From assembly GCA_000727475.1 (NCBI GenBank), contig KL647297.1, forward strand, positions 2,079,295 to 2,143,294: DNA of 64,000 bases. The letters run 5' to 3'. The stretch comes from Sarcocystis neurona. Taxonomy: Eukaryota > Apicomplexa > Conoidasida > Eucoccidiorida > Sarcocystidae. The notes beneath the pieces are model-generated. The model was not told where the DNA came from. It saw only the letters and a program-made list of their open reading frames with translations, and searched no databases. The position numbers and the translations under genes are program-made. This document shows, piece after piece, positions 35,201-44,155 of the stretch (position 1 is its first letter; each line of letters begins with the position of its first letter).

Positions 35201-38200
35201 CACAGCGGAATAACGAGGCAGCAGCAGCAGCTGGCCTCCCAGCAACGGGCAGAAGAAAAAGGGAGGACGCTGTGCATGCGTTGTTCGGGACAACAGATGC
35301 AGAAGAAGCAGCAGCCACGACAGTCCCGCAGCCGCAGCGCAGCAGACACATCGCCAGAAGCCGGGCAGCTCCTGTCGGCGCAGCTCATCTCCCTAACGCA
35401 TTTACGGGCCCAGCGGCTCCTGTAGGACGAGCAGCAACAGCGACACCACCACCACCGCCACCACGAGCACCTGCGTCAGCACTACCAGCAAAATCCCATC
35501 CGCCAGCAGAATCGGAAGGAGCGGCTGCACCCCCAGCGACACCTTCCTCAGGAGCAGCAGCACTGTCCTTTTCAGGGACAGTTCCTTCAGCCGCAGCACC
35601 ATCACCAGGGGCAGCAGCAGCAGCAGCCGCGGCAGCACCACCCGGATTACTGCCGGCAGCAGCAGCGGCACCCGCGCAGGCGAATGTCATTGCTGGCCGA
35701 AAGCGAGTTAGTATCTGCGAGAGAGGAAGGGTGCTTACTCCGGCGTCCGCAGCTAAACAGTCAGCAGGAGTGGCATCGAATGCAGCAGCAGGGCACTGCC
35801 GTTCAGGTGCAACAGCAGCAGGACTGCTTGCCGAACGAGTGGCACTGGCAGCAGCCTTCCTGGCCGATGAGGGAAGTGATGTTCGAACGCATGCAGAACT
35901 GTCAGGGGGCAGTCTCTCCCATGACTCTATCGAGAACTCCTTGAAGAGCAACAACGACAGAAGCAGCGGCAGACGCCTCGCGAGCGACAAGAGCAGCAGC
36001 AGAAGCATCAGCAGCAGCAAAAGCAGGAGACGCAAGTCACCTACCAGCAGCACGTGCACAGAGAACGCAGAGCTTTTCTCTGATGCCCAGACAGAGCATT
36101 CGCCAGCAGCAGCGCAGGTCAGTACAGGAGAGACGCAGGATCACCAGGAGCCGGAAAAATGGGAGCAGGAGGACGAGCAGCAGGAAGAACAGCGGACGGT
36201 CGTGTTCGGAGGCGTGCTGTTGCACGGGTCGCTAGCAGTGGGAGACATACTAGTGTGTGGGCCTTGTGGCTCTGATGTAGAAGAAGAACGGCGGCAGCAG
36301 GAACTACACAGCCTGTATACCCCGCAGCAGGGGCAGCGGGAGCTGCCGACGCAGCAGCAGCAGCGGCACCCAGAGCAGCAGCAGCAAGTTGTTCAGCAGT
36401 GGAAGCAAACGCAGCAGCGGCAGCAAATAAAGGAACAAGAGCACCCTCACCAGCAGGAGCTGCAAGCGGAGGAAGAGCGGCAGACGCTTCGCCAACAGCC
36501 GCGAGTCCAGCACCGAGTTCGTCAGCAGCAGGAGCAGCACACGTGCTGCAGCGGTGGGTACAGGGACTTCCGGCCGCTCTCCATGTTATCTGAAGGCGAA
36601 GGAAATACTAAGGACGCACGCACAGCCAGCCAGTGCAGCAGCAAGGGGCCGGGTGGGGAGCGCCTTCGGGTTTTGTCGCTGCGGAATAGCGCGCGGCAGT
36701 ACGTGTCGTACATCTCTGCGGAGGCTGCCCCGTCAAAGTGGTGGGTCACATGCTTGTGTCTACGGCGGGTCTGCCGTCTGAGAGTCGTCGCCGCTGGGGG
36801 TCCCTGTTGCTGCTCGAACAGGGGAACTGCGCCATCGCTGTTTCCACGGCTGCCGCCTGCTCTCTGTGTGTCGCGTGTGACACTGCTGTACAGCCTTGCT
36901 GACCGCGCCTGTGCGTGTGTCTTCCTGGCTGCTGCGGTTGGTCCCACGGCCCCACTTCCTGCTGCTGCTGCTTTTTATGTCGCCGTAGCTGACAGCGCTG
37001 CTGCTCTGCTGCAATCCGCCTGCGCATTCCTACCAAGCTGGACAGTCACAAGTGTTCTCGTCAAGTGTGTCACTTACCTGTGTACGTAAACGATCGGGTC
37101 TTATACGCATACGTGTGTATGTAAGGTATATCTCTATTATACGTAGACGTTCACGTAGACGCTTTCAGTAAATGCAAGTCCTGTTGAAGTTCTGTTTATG
37201 TACATGTATGGTGTGTAGGTGCGTTACCCATATGATATATACGGATACATATGCATGCTTTATGTAGGTGCACATTATGTTCAGGTTGTGCACATATATA
37301 TATATATATACATATATATTATTCTACGTACGTCATCTATAATAAATGTACATTCATATATATATATATACATACATACACGCTGTTGAATCTGGATCAT
37401 GTATATATATATGTATGTATATATATATGTATATATATATATATGTATATTATATGTAGTTACGTTATCTATACTATGTATCTACATATATACATATATA
37501 TCCAGTTCATGTTTAACTTGTGTATATACATACATATATATATCTATATTATCGGCAAGTACATTATCATATTTCCATACGTACGTGTGTAGATATATAT
37601 ATACATAGATGCTGTATGTAAATGCAGATCACGTTGTCACGTTCAGGTTGCCTGTATATATATATATATATTGTGTGTAGCTACGTTTTACGCATTTTCG
37701 TGTCTACACATATATGTATATATATCTGCCGTATGCGTACACGGATGTATATATATATATATCTGTATTCATGTTCCATGTGAGTACGTTGTCAACCTTA
37801 TGTGAGTACATATATATATATATATTATGGGTACGGTATCACTATTATATATCTAAGTGATATCTATTTTGTATGTAAATGCAGACCACACTGACGTTGT
37901 GTGCGTATATATCATGTATGTGTAAATATCTGTATGGATGGATGTGCACGCCTAAGTAGAGTCCTGTTGTATGTATGTGACAGGATTACTGACCTAAAAA
38001 TGCTGGTCAATGCAGGGGCAGGCGTAGAAGTCGGCATCCCGCCACGGCATGTCCGTTCACACTCTTTTCCTTAACAGAAGAAGAATGCTGTTCACCAAGC
38101 ATGTAACCCAGCACACAAGCTGGGCGATGTTGCTGGTTTCCTTATACTTCGATGGCTAGGTGATGTGCCTTGCGTACAGCTCTCTCGCTGCTGTTTTCCT

Positions 38201-41200
38201 GAAGCGCTCTCATGCGGCAGGGCAGCAGCTCCATCAGCAGCTGCAGCAGGACGAGCACCAGCATCAGCAACGGACTGTTGGGGAGCGGAGGAACAGCACC
38301 GGCAGCAGAGCAGCAGGAGGCAGAGAGAACAGAAGCAACTCGGGAAGAGCTGCGAGATCTGTGAGGCCAGGAATGCTGTGTGTGTGTATCGATGTATCTG
38401 CTGGCACCACGGCGCTGTCGAACGCCGAGCAGCAACAGCAGCGGCAGCAACAACGCCTGCAGCGGTGGACGTCGCTCTCCTACCCACAGCAGGCGCGGTG
38501 GCACCAGCGGGTACCAGGCTCACTGCGTAGTGAAGAGCAGCCCTTCTCGTTTGTGGCCGACGGGGAGCAGGCGTCTGCCTGGCTGTCTTCGAGTGAGAAG
38601 AGTAAGCTGCAATCACCGCAGCAGGAGCAGCAGCAGGAGGAGCGGCGGGGGAGGCAGCAGCAGCCGGAGCAAGAGGGGCAGGAGCAGCAGGAGCGTCAGC
38701 AGCAGGAGCAGCAGGGGGATCAGCAGCAGGAGCAGCAGGGGCATCAGCAGCAGGAGCAGCAGGGGCATCAGCAGCAGGAGCAGCAGGGGCATCAGCAGCA
38801 GGGGCATCAGCAGCAGGAGCAGCAGGGGCACCAGCAGCAGGAGCAGCAGGGGCGGCAGCGGCAGGAAGTTTTTCTTAGCTGCCTCAGCGAGCGGGGGGGC
38901 GTACGTGACGGACACTGCAGGAGCCTCGGAGAGAAGACGAACATCAGAAGGAGCAGCAGAGACACTCGCTACCGAAGCCGCAGCAGCAGCCCAAATAGAA
39001 TTAACAACAGCAGCAACCGCAGCTCGGCGCTGCACGTCTCACTGCTCCCTGCCAATGGATGTTGGTGCTTTCTGCACATGCTGAAGCATCCATCTGCGCT
39101 GCGTCCGCACTCGACGCTTGTCGCACATTTCCACGCTGTTCGTCAGGTACTGCAGCTAAGAGCCTCTGCAGAAGCAGTCCACGCAATTTCCTTCTCTGCA
39201 GAAGCAGTCCACGCAATTTCCTTTTCATCTGTTTCTTCTCTTCTTCTTCCTTTTCTTGGCCTTTGCCTGCCCTTCCTTTGTTCTCCTCCAATCCTTTCTT
39301 TTGTGCGTTTCTTCTTCTTCTCCTTCATCTCCTCCTCCTTCCTCTGTTCTTCTTCTCTTCTTCGTCTCTTCTTTTTCTTCTGTTCGTCTTCGTCCCTACT
39401 CCTCTGTTCCCTGTTTTCTTCTCCTTTTTTTGCACTTCTCTTTCTGCGCCTTTTCGTTCCTGGTGTGACCGTATTATTGGCACACGCCTTGAGAGCGACT
39501 GCTTAGGCGCGTGCAGTGTGCGACAGGAATAGAGCCGTGAGGAACTACTGGCCGGTCTCCAACGCTGCTGTTCTTGCTGCTGCTTCGTGTAGAACTTCTC
39601 GTTCTCTTCTTCGCGTCGAGAACCGGCGTGTGCGCACCCCTGCTGCAGGCATTCATTTCGTGGAAGAAGTTTATACCTGTGAACGTGGGAGAGGAAGACT
39701 AGTGCTCCTTGAAAGCGCCTGCAGGGGTGTCGCTCGCCGTCCGCCTTCTTTCTCCCACGTGCTGCGGAGGAAGGCAGTGGACTAGTTCGCTGGCTACAGC
39801 AGTGGTGGCTCGTGGAACTGCATGCGTCAGTGAGAAAGTGTTGGCCACTTCGGTTTTGCCCGTCCCCGTTGTACTTCATTGCTGCCTCCGCCTCCTTCTT
39901 GGCCCTGCTTGTGTCGCCTCCCGTTGCTGCTGCTGTTGCATTTGGTGTTGTTGCCGCTCCTGTTGCTCTGTGGACCGCGGCTCCGGTTCCTGCACCAGCT
40001 ACTACTGCAGCTGTTGTGCCCGCTGCTGCCGGTTTCTGACGTGTGCCTGCCGCTCTCGCTTTCTCTGCTGGTGCTGTTGCTGCTCTGCATTCGCCCTCTG
40101 TGCATGCGTGGGCGTGCAAGGAGCCGCAACTGCGCGGCTCCGCGACTGCGCGGCAGAGTCGTCGCAGCAGCTTCGGCGGAAACGAAGGTAGACTTTCCCT
40201 GTGTGCGGGGGGCAACGGCCGTGCTCGACGGACTACGCCATCCTACATACACATGCATTCTCCACATCTCTGAACCTGGCACCCCTTTTCGTGAAGCCAG
40301 TACATAAGAATACGTATCTATCTGTGTGTATGTACAGAAACGCGTGTCTACATTTGTAGACATAGTTGGGGACGAATACGTATCTATCTGTGTGTATGTA
40401 TAGAAACGCGTGTCTACATTTGTAGACATAGTTGGGGACGAATACGTATCTATCTGTGTGTATATATGGAAACGCGTGTCTACATTTGTAGATATGGGTG
40501 GGGACGAATACGTATCTATCTGTGTGTATGTACAGAAATGCGTGTCTACATTTGTAGACATAGTTGGGGACGAATACGTATCTGTCTGTGTGTATATATG
40601 GAAACGCGTGTCTACATTTGTAGATATGGGTGGGGACGAATACGTATCTATCTGTGTGTATGTACAGAAATGCATGTCTACATTTGTAGACATAGGTGGG
40701 GACGACTGCGAGACGTACAGAGCGTGGGATGGTGCTGTCATTCGACTGTGCGCCCGCGTTATAGAGTATGGTGTGTCTGTAAGTTGTGGACACGTGCGTC
40801 TAGCCACAAGCGTGCAGTGACATATATACATGTATATAATACATATATATATGCATATATATATATATGTATGTATAGATAGATATATAGATAGATACGA
40901 AGGTATATACGTACTTGCCTGTACATATATACGCGTATATATAGCTATGAAAGTCATATCCTGTGGTGCGCCTGTAAGTTGTGGGCGCTCGTGTCTAGCC
41001 ATCGGTGTATAGTAACGTATATACGTGTAAATGTGTACATGTGTATATACACAAACATGTGTACAATATATATATGTATATATATATGTATATATACACA
41101 CATACATGTATAGATATCTACACGCACACATGTACATATATACATATATATATATCTATATATATAGAGGAAGGTGCCTCTTACGTGGCTGCAAAGATTG

Positions 41201-43531
41201 TGTATCTTCACTGCTTCTGTCACGGCGTTCATCTGCTGCCTCTGGTAAGGTGCCACTCCGTTTTGGGTAAGTGCCCGTGGGTACACGTATTCATGCGGAT
41301 ACATGTGTGTGCGATGCGTCCGACCGGCAAGCAGATGCCCGACGCAGAACAGAAAAGTGTATACGCTGTGGTGCATGCAGCGAATGCAGTCTCTCTCACG
41401 TAGCAAAAATAATAGAGTTGCTTCTACTTTGTCGTCCTGATGCTTGTCTTTCTGCGTGTTAAATTGGCGTGTGCGTCTGTAGCCGGCAGAGGTGCTGGTC
41501 CTCTTGCCCTCCGGAGCGTCCCCAGCGGAACTTGCTGCCGCCACCGGTGCGGCAGCAGCAGCAGCAAACAGCAGAGCAGCAGCAGGAGGCCGCAGAACCG
41601 CATGCGCGCGCGGCAGCGGCTCTTTGTCGACGAGGCGCAGCGTATCGTGTCGACCGGAACAGCGACGCTCCCACGCGTCTTTGCCGAGCGGAGAAGGTTC
41701 CGCTTGTCGTGCAGCCCCCGGAGAAGCTGCAACAACCGCAGCACGCGCAACACGAGCAGAAGCTGCAACAGCAGCAACTGCAACAGCTGCAACTGCGACA
41801 GCTGCAACTGCAACAGCAGTTATTGCCGCAAGTGCAAGAGCAGCAATCGCAGCAACTGCAACAGCAGCAACTGCAGCAACAGCAACAGCAGCATTTGCGG
41901 CAACTGCAACAGCAGCAACAGCAGCAGCTGCAGCTGCAGCAACAGTAGCAGCTGCAACAACAGCAGGAGGAGGTGCGACAGAAGCAGCTGCAACAGGAGC
42001 AGGCGCAACAGCGGCAGCGGCGACTGAAGAAGCCGTAGGGGTAGGGGTAGCCACGGCACCGGCGACTGCTGCAGCACCGGCAGCAGGGTGGACGGCGGCC
42101 CCTGAGGCGACAGGAGAGGAAGGGGGAATCGCGGACGACGTTGCTGGAATGTGCTGTACGTACAGCTGCAGGAGTGCGCGACGAGGCAGGAGAAGAAGCG
42201 TCAGCCAGCGCAGGGGAAGCCTGGCGGAATTCGAAATGTGGAGCGGCAGGGCAGCAGAAAGCAGCAGTGCCGGCGCGTGTCCTCCTCGAGATTCAACTCC
42301 TTGCGCTGCTGCCACTCGTCCTGAGAACGTTGTCGCTGCCGCCGATGTGGATGCTGGCAGCCGAGGCCACGTGGCTGCTGACGATGTACAGAGAGCAGCT
42401 GTTGATGAGTGCGTTGTTGCTGCTGCACTCGAAGGGCGAGTGGGAGGCTGCAGCAAGGAAGAGGAAGAAACGGGAACCCAGCGTCACCGGCAGGAATCAA
42501 AAGGAACAGGACAGCGATCGCTGCAGCGGCCGTACGTGAAGGCACACCAGGAGGAGAGGCAGGAACGGCAGCAGGAGAAGAAACAGCAGGAGACGATACA
42601 GCAAGTGCTGGCGCAGTCGGGCGAGTGGCAGTGGGAGCAGCAACAGCGCTCGGAGGAGCAGCAGCAGGAGGATGACGAGCGACAACGAAACCAACAGCAA
42701 AATGAGAATGACGAAGAGCAGCGGCGTCAGCAACAGCAACAGGTCTACGCGTGGAGTGGATCAAAACTGCACATGAGAGACACATCAAGAAAAGCAACAG
42801 TAATGCGCTTCTTTGTCGAGCCCGCCGTGCGCGGGACCGACGGGGAGCTGCACGAGACGCAGCACCAGGAGACACAGCAGTGGCAGCTCGAGCTGCGCAT
42901 GTTGCAGCAACAGCAGCAGCGTGAACAACAGCGATATAAGCAGCAACAGCAGGGCTGTGGCGCCGAGGGTCGGGGAGGAGGTGAGAAGGGCGACACCAGT
43001 GTCGCTGAAAGCCGTGAAGTGGAGAAGTCGTACAGCAGCAGCAGCAGCACCGAGGGCTGTCGCAGCAGCAGCAGCGATGACAGCCGTGGAAGAGAGACCG
43101 TCTGCAACCGCAGCAATGGCAGCAGCAAGTGCCCCACCAGCAGCAGCAAGCACTGTGTTTGTTCTGTGAAAGGTGCATGCGCGAATATGCTGCGACAGGG
43201 AGAAAGCGGATTTGCGTTGCTGAGATTTCTAGGAGGCAGCGAGTTTCTCTGCTGCAATCTCCCGATCGTCTTGTGGAATGGCGAAGACGTGCAGGGTAAG
43301 CATGATAACTATTTCTCTAAAAATGACTGAACTGGTCGAGACACACGGATGACCACATGTGGCTTCCTATCCGTGTGAAACCCTCTCTCTTCAGTCTATA
43401 TAGAAAAAAGGCAACTGGTATGTATACACAGGTGGTGCTGTACACCAGCAGAGATCTGTGTCTTGCGCTACTCCACGGTGTCCTTGCCTTTAGGTCTCGG
43501 GCACGTAGTGGCGCCGCTGGTGATACAGTGA
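22295..43531 (+). CDS. GTPBP2: GTPBP2-like translational GTPase, nine exons, giant low-complexity version
   Basis: My spliced model joins 22295-23242, 24472-25542, 26890-27107, 28272-30121, 30934-33374, 34585-36740, 38180-39146, 41483-43295 and 43494-43531, giving about 3,833 residues. All introns are GT-AG and all junction phases agree. In order it has the GTPBP1/2 N-terminal block (293-370), P-loop GAHGAGKS (723-730), a diverged switch I, DMAGH (1349-1353), NKCD (1412-1415), SCVT (2161-2164), domain II strands (about 2714-2737 and later), RPGM (2957-2960), domain III strands and a C-terminal Gly-Leu-Gly-His-Val strand. Animal GTPBP2 has about 600 residues and acts with Pelota on stalled ribosomes; GTPBP1 is its paralogue. 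The N-terminal and C-terminal blocks fit GTPBP2 better. The extra 3,200 or so residues are Ala/Gln/Ser-rich insertions between motifs. Start codon and a few splice sites are inferred; family and exon order are firm. Confidence 0.88.
23243..24471 (+). other. Intron 1 of the GTPBP2-like gene
   Basis: Begins GTATGC and ends in a CTG-rich pyrimidine tract with CTGCAG. It carries a TCTA tetranucleotide run (about 24157-24205) that passes into (TA)n up to 24268. The minus-strand frame at 23221-23811 inside it has no motif and is not supported as a gene. Confidence 0.8.
24157..24268. repeat. (TCTA)n/(TA)n compound microsatellite in intron 1
   Basis: TCTA-type tetranucleotides followed by two TA runs separated by a short GC-containing spacer. 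Imperfect, with TCTG and CCTA variants. Confidence 0.9.
24472..25542 (+). CDS. GTPBP2: GTPBP2-like exon 2
   Basis: Continues the conserved N-terminal block directly from exon 1: Tyr-Arg-Met-Gln-Glu-Gly-Arg-Gly, then a Leu-Gly-Val-Thr-Asp-Asp-Gly-Lys turn and a helix with Val-Arg-Arg-Met-Ala, about 50 residues matching the GTPBP1/2 region ahead of the G domain. The remaining 300 residues are Ala-rich, mostly read from GCT codons, so here the repeat runs as CTG on the coding strand; later parts use GCA. It ends in phase 0 at GAGCGT before donor GTAAGG. Confidence 0.85.
25647..25732. repeat. 34-bp tandem duplication plus (TA)n in intron 2
   Basis: Two copies of a 34-base unit starting TCTATACACACAC (25647 and 25681), the second running into a TA tract ending about 25732. 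Lies in intron 2 (25543-26889) of the GTPBP2-like gene. Confidence 0.88.
26890..27107 (+). CDS. GTPBP2: GTPBP2-like exon 3 (P-loop exon)
   Basis: Short exon holding G1. Residues Glu-Leu-Arg-Val-Ala-Val-Leu-Gly lead into GAHGAGKS-Thr-Leu and then a Tyr-Asp-Asp-Gly turn. The 3' end at 27107 (donor GTACGA, phase 2) is well supported: joining to exon 4 restores Asp-Asp-Gly-Glu-Gly-Leu-Ala-Arg-Leu, matching the Asp-Asn-Gly-Arg-Gly-x-Ala-Arg-Leu of animal GTPBP2. The 5' end at 26890 after CTGCTGCAG is chosen because it gives phase 0 and a Val-Lys-Val strand resembling the family's Val-Arg-Lys-Val; other CAG acceptors nearby are possible. Confidence 0.8.
27108..28271 (+). other. Intron 3 of the GTPBP2-like gene
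   Basis: GTACGA donor, ATGTTGTACAG acceptor after a T-rich tract. Contains TA tracts at about 27300-27340 and 27890-27915 and otherwise pyrimidine-rich plus-strand sequence. Confidence 0.8.
28272..30121 (+). CDS. GTPBP2: GTPBP2-like exon 4 (switch I to G3)
   Basis: Starts with the end of the P-loop linker, then His-Pro-His-Glu-Val followed by Leu-Gly-Ala-Thr-Thr-Ala, in the place of the family's His-Glu-Ile-x-Ser-Gly-Arg-Thr-Ser-Ser; the switch I threonine is kept but the Ser-Gly-Arg is not. About 560 low-complexity residues follow: first Ala/Pro-rich (GCA then GCT codons), then Ser/Asn-rich (AGC codons) with scattered Cys. The last 22 residues return to the core with Val-Ile-Leu-Leu-DMAGH-Pro-Lys-Tyr, the G3 motif. 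Ends in phase 1 before GTGAGC. Confidence 0.88.
30751..30852. repeat. TA-rich microsatellite in intron 4
   Basis: ATATATACA/TATATGT alternating tract inside intron 4 (30122-30933). The intron is otherwise T/G-rich with CTG runs near its 5' end. Confidence 0.88.
30934..33374 (+). CDS. GTPBP2: GTPBP2-like exon 5 (G4 and G5)
   Basis: Begins with Leu-Leu-Arg-Glu-Asn-Val-Glu-Val-Val-Val-Leu-Val, the strand after G3, then a Leu-rich helix and Leu-Ile-Leu-Val-Phe-NKCD, a canonical NKxD G4. Roughly 730 residues of Ser/Gly, then Ala/Glu/Thr, then Gln-rich sequence follow. The final 35 residues return to the G domain with Trp-Gly-Ser-Phe-Cys-Val-SCVT and an amphipathic helix ending Leu-Arg-Thr-Phe-Leu-Gln, equivalent to the G5 strand and helix of the family. 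It ends in phase 0 before GTATTC. Confidence 0.88.
33470..33690. repeat. TA/TG-rich tract in intron 5
   Basis: Alternating ATATATGTATA and TGTGTCTGTG sequence inside intron 5 (33375-34584). Confidence 0.85.
34585..36740 (+). CDS. GTPBP2: GTPBP2-like exon 6 (domain II)
   Basis: Acceptor TTTTTGTTTGCAG gives phase 0. About 530 residues of Ala/Pro/Ser/Gln-rich insertion come first. From about 36196 a beta-barrel strand pair is clear: Thr-Val-Val-Phe-Gly-Gly-Val-Leu-Leu-His-Gly, then Val-Gly-Asp-Ile-Leu-Val-Cys-Gly-Pro, matching the family's Thr-Val-Val-x-Gly-Thr and Gly-Asp-x-Leu-x-x-Gly-Pro. A Gln-rich insertion of about 110 residues follows, then Leu-Arg-Val-Leu-Ser-Leu-Arg (about 36665). The 3' end must be phase 2; donors at 36732, 36738 and 36741 all satisfy this, and 36741 (GTGGGT) is preferred because it best restores the next strand. 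Confidence 0.83.
37280..37850. repeat. Long TA/TATG-rich tract in intron 6
   Basis: The most AT-rich part of the window: repeated ATATATATGTATGTATATA and related words, recurring in several blocks inside intron 6 (36741-38179). Short plus frames through it are Tyr/Ile-rich and are repeat read-through. Confidence 0.9.
38180..39146 (+). CDS. GTPBP2: GTPBP2-like exon 7 (domain II end, domain III start)
   Basis: Starts with Ser-Leu-Ala-Ala-Val-Phe-Leu-Lys, completing the strand begun in exon 6. The next core motif is Arg-Pro-Gly-Met-Leu-Cys-Val (about 38364-38384), matching the family's Arg-Lys-Gly-Met-Val-Met-Val. A 230-residue Gln/Glu-rich insertion follows, including an octapeptide tandem repeat. 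Then comes Cys-Trp-Cys-Phe-Leu-His-Met-Leu-Lys-His and His-Ser-Thr-Leu-Val-Ala-His-Phe-His-Ala-Val-Arg-Gln, the domain III strands that in animals read Val-His-Val-Gly-x-Val-Arg-Gln. Ends phase 0 at CGTCAG before GTACTG. Confidence 0.87.
38697..38855 (+). repeat. 24-bp coding tandem repeat, QQQEQQGH octapeptide
   Basis: Seven units of Gln-Gln-Gln-Glu-Gln-Gln-Gly-(His/Asp/Arg), one of them shortened to five residues. Adjacent units are almost identical at DNA level (CAGCAGCAGGAGCAGCAGGG core), so the array is young. It lies inside the domain III insertion of exon 7. Confidence 0.92.
39164..39223. repeat. 30-bp tandem duplication at the start of intron 7
   Basis: Two identical 30-base copies beginning CTCTGCAGAAGCAGTCC, at 39164 and 39194, 17 bases inside the donor. 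Followed to about 39470 by a pyrimidine-rich TTC/CTT tract. Confidence 0.9.
40308..40703. repeat. 66-bp minisatellite, six copies, in intron 7
   Basis: Units start GAATACGTATCTATCTGTG at 40308, 40374, 40440, 40506, 40572 and 40638. Each contains the perfect inverted repeat GTCTACA-TT-TGTAGAC. Two variants alternate in the last copies: one ends in ACATAGTTGGGG, the other in ATATGGGTGGGG with an upstream TATATGGAAACG, so units 3-4 and 5-6 form a 132-bp higher-order pair. The period is 22 codons, which keeps frames open on both strands; the minus strand reads a 22-residue Tyr/His/Val repeat. It lies in an intron of the GTPBP2-like gene and I do not regard it as coding. Confidence 0.93.
40770..41165. 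repeat. Imperfect 195-bp-spaced duplication with TA tracts, intron 7
   Basis: A 55-60-base stretch with CTGTAAGTTGTGG and CTAGCCA recurs at about 40779 and about 40972, each copy followed by an ATATATATGTATA tract. A segment including the TA run was apparently duplicated. The second copy's TA tract ends at about 41165. Confidence 0.75.
41483..43295 (+). CDS. GTPBP2: GTPBP2-like exon 8 (domain III)
   Basis: Acceptor GTCTGTAG gives phase 0 and reads Pro-Ala-Glu-Val-Leu-Val-Leu-Leu-Pro-Ser-Gly, continuing the strand after Val-Arg-Gln of exon 7. About 560 residues of Ala/Thr-rich then Gln/Glu/Arg-rich insertion follow; near 41740-41960 a long run reads Ala-Ala-Thr because the triplets are GCA/ACA. 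The end returns to the core: Gly-Phe-Ala-Leu-Leu-Arg-Phe-Leu-Gly-Gly-x-Glu-Phe-Leu, then Pro-Ile-Val-Leu-Trp-Asn-Gly-Glu, matching the family's Val-Arg-Phe-Arg-Phe-x-x-x-x-Glu-Tyr-Leu and Leu-Leu-Phe-Arg-Glu-Gly. Ends phase 1 before GTAAGC. Confidence 0.87.
43494..43531 (+). CDS. GTPBP2: GTPBP2-like exon 9 (terminal micro-exon)
   Basis: After CCTTGCCTTTAG, the two bases GT complete the split codon as Gly and then read Leu-Gly-His-Val-Val-Ala-Pro-Leu-Val-Ile-Gln-stop. Animal GTPBP2 has Gly-Ile-Gly-His-Val at the same place, the last strand of domain III. Only 11 full codons, so automated gene finders would probably miss it. Intron 8 (43296-43493) is the only short intron of the gene and lacks a TA tract. 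Confidence 0.85.
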
Positions 43532-44155
43532 AAAAGAGCTGCTGCCACTGCGAACGCCAGAGCTGCAGAGCAGCAGGTGCAGCGGCATCACGTTCTGTTA
43601 CAAGGACATGCCGGGAGAGTACAGGCGCAGCAGAACGGAGGACTGTTAATGAGGCGTTACAAAAGGAGTCTTCACGGGGGTAGTAGCGACAGCAAGATCC
43701 GCCTGCAATGCGTCCACTACATAAGCAACGGGGCGACAGTTTACAGAGGAGAAGCAGGAGTAACATTGTTCCAGGTGCTGTTGCAGGAGAGTGGCAGCAA
43801 GGGAACGTGTAAGGTGCTGCTGCTGCAGCAGCAAGAACACTTTGGGAATGCATCAGCACCAGCAAGGCATGTGACGCGGAGCTCTCCTGCAGCACGAGGA
43901 GTGACGGGGGCACCGCGGAAGGCGCGTCTGTATTGCGCGCAACTAGGAGCAGACGAGCCGCTCACTGAGCAGCTTTTAAGCCGCACAACAGAAGCAGCAG
44001 CAGGAAGGTCTGCAAGGAGAAAGGTGTGCAAGGAGAAGCTGCAGCAGGAGTCAGCCAAGGCATCTTGGCTGACAAAGGCAGCGGAACTAGCAGTGGAGAG
44101 AGCCCCCTCAGCAGCAGCACCAGCTTGAAGACGTGTGAAGCAGCGGCAGGATCCG

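Noticed and set aside
37251..37608. Tyr/Ile-rich frames in the TA-rich tract
   Set aside because: Pure (TA)n/(TATG)n read-through inside intron 6.
39827..41137. 436-codon minus-strand frame with 22-residue repeats
   Set aside because: It lies inside intron 7 of the plus-strand GTPBP2-like gene. Its openness follows from a 66-bp repeat unit (multiple of three) and TA tracts, and there is no motif outside the repeats.
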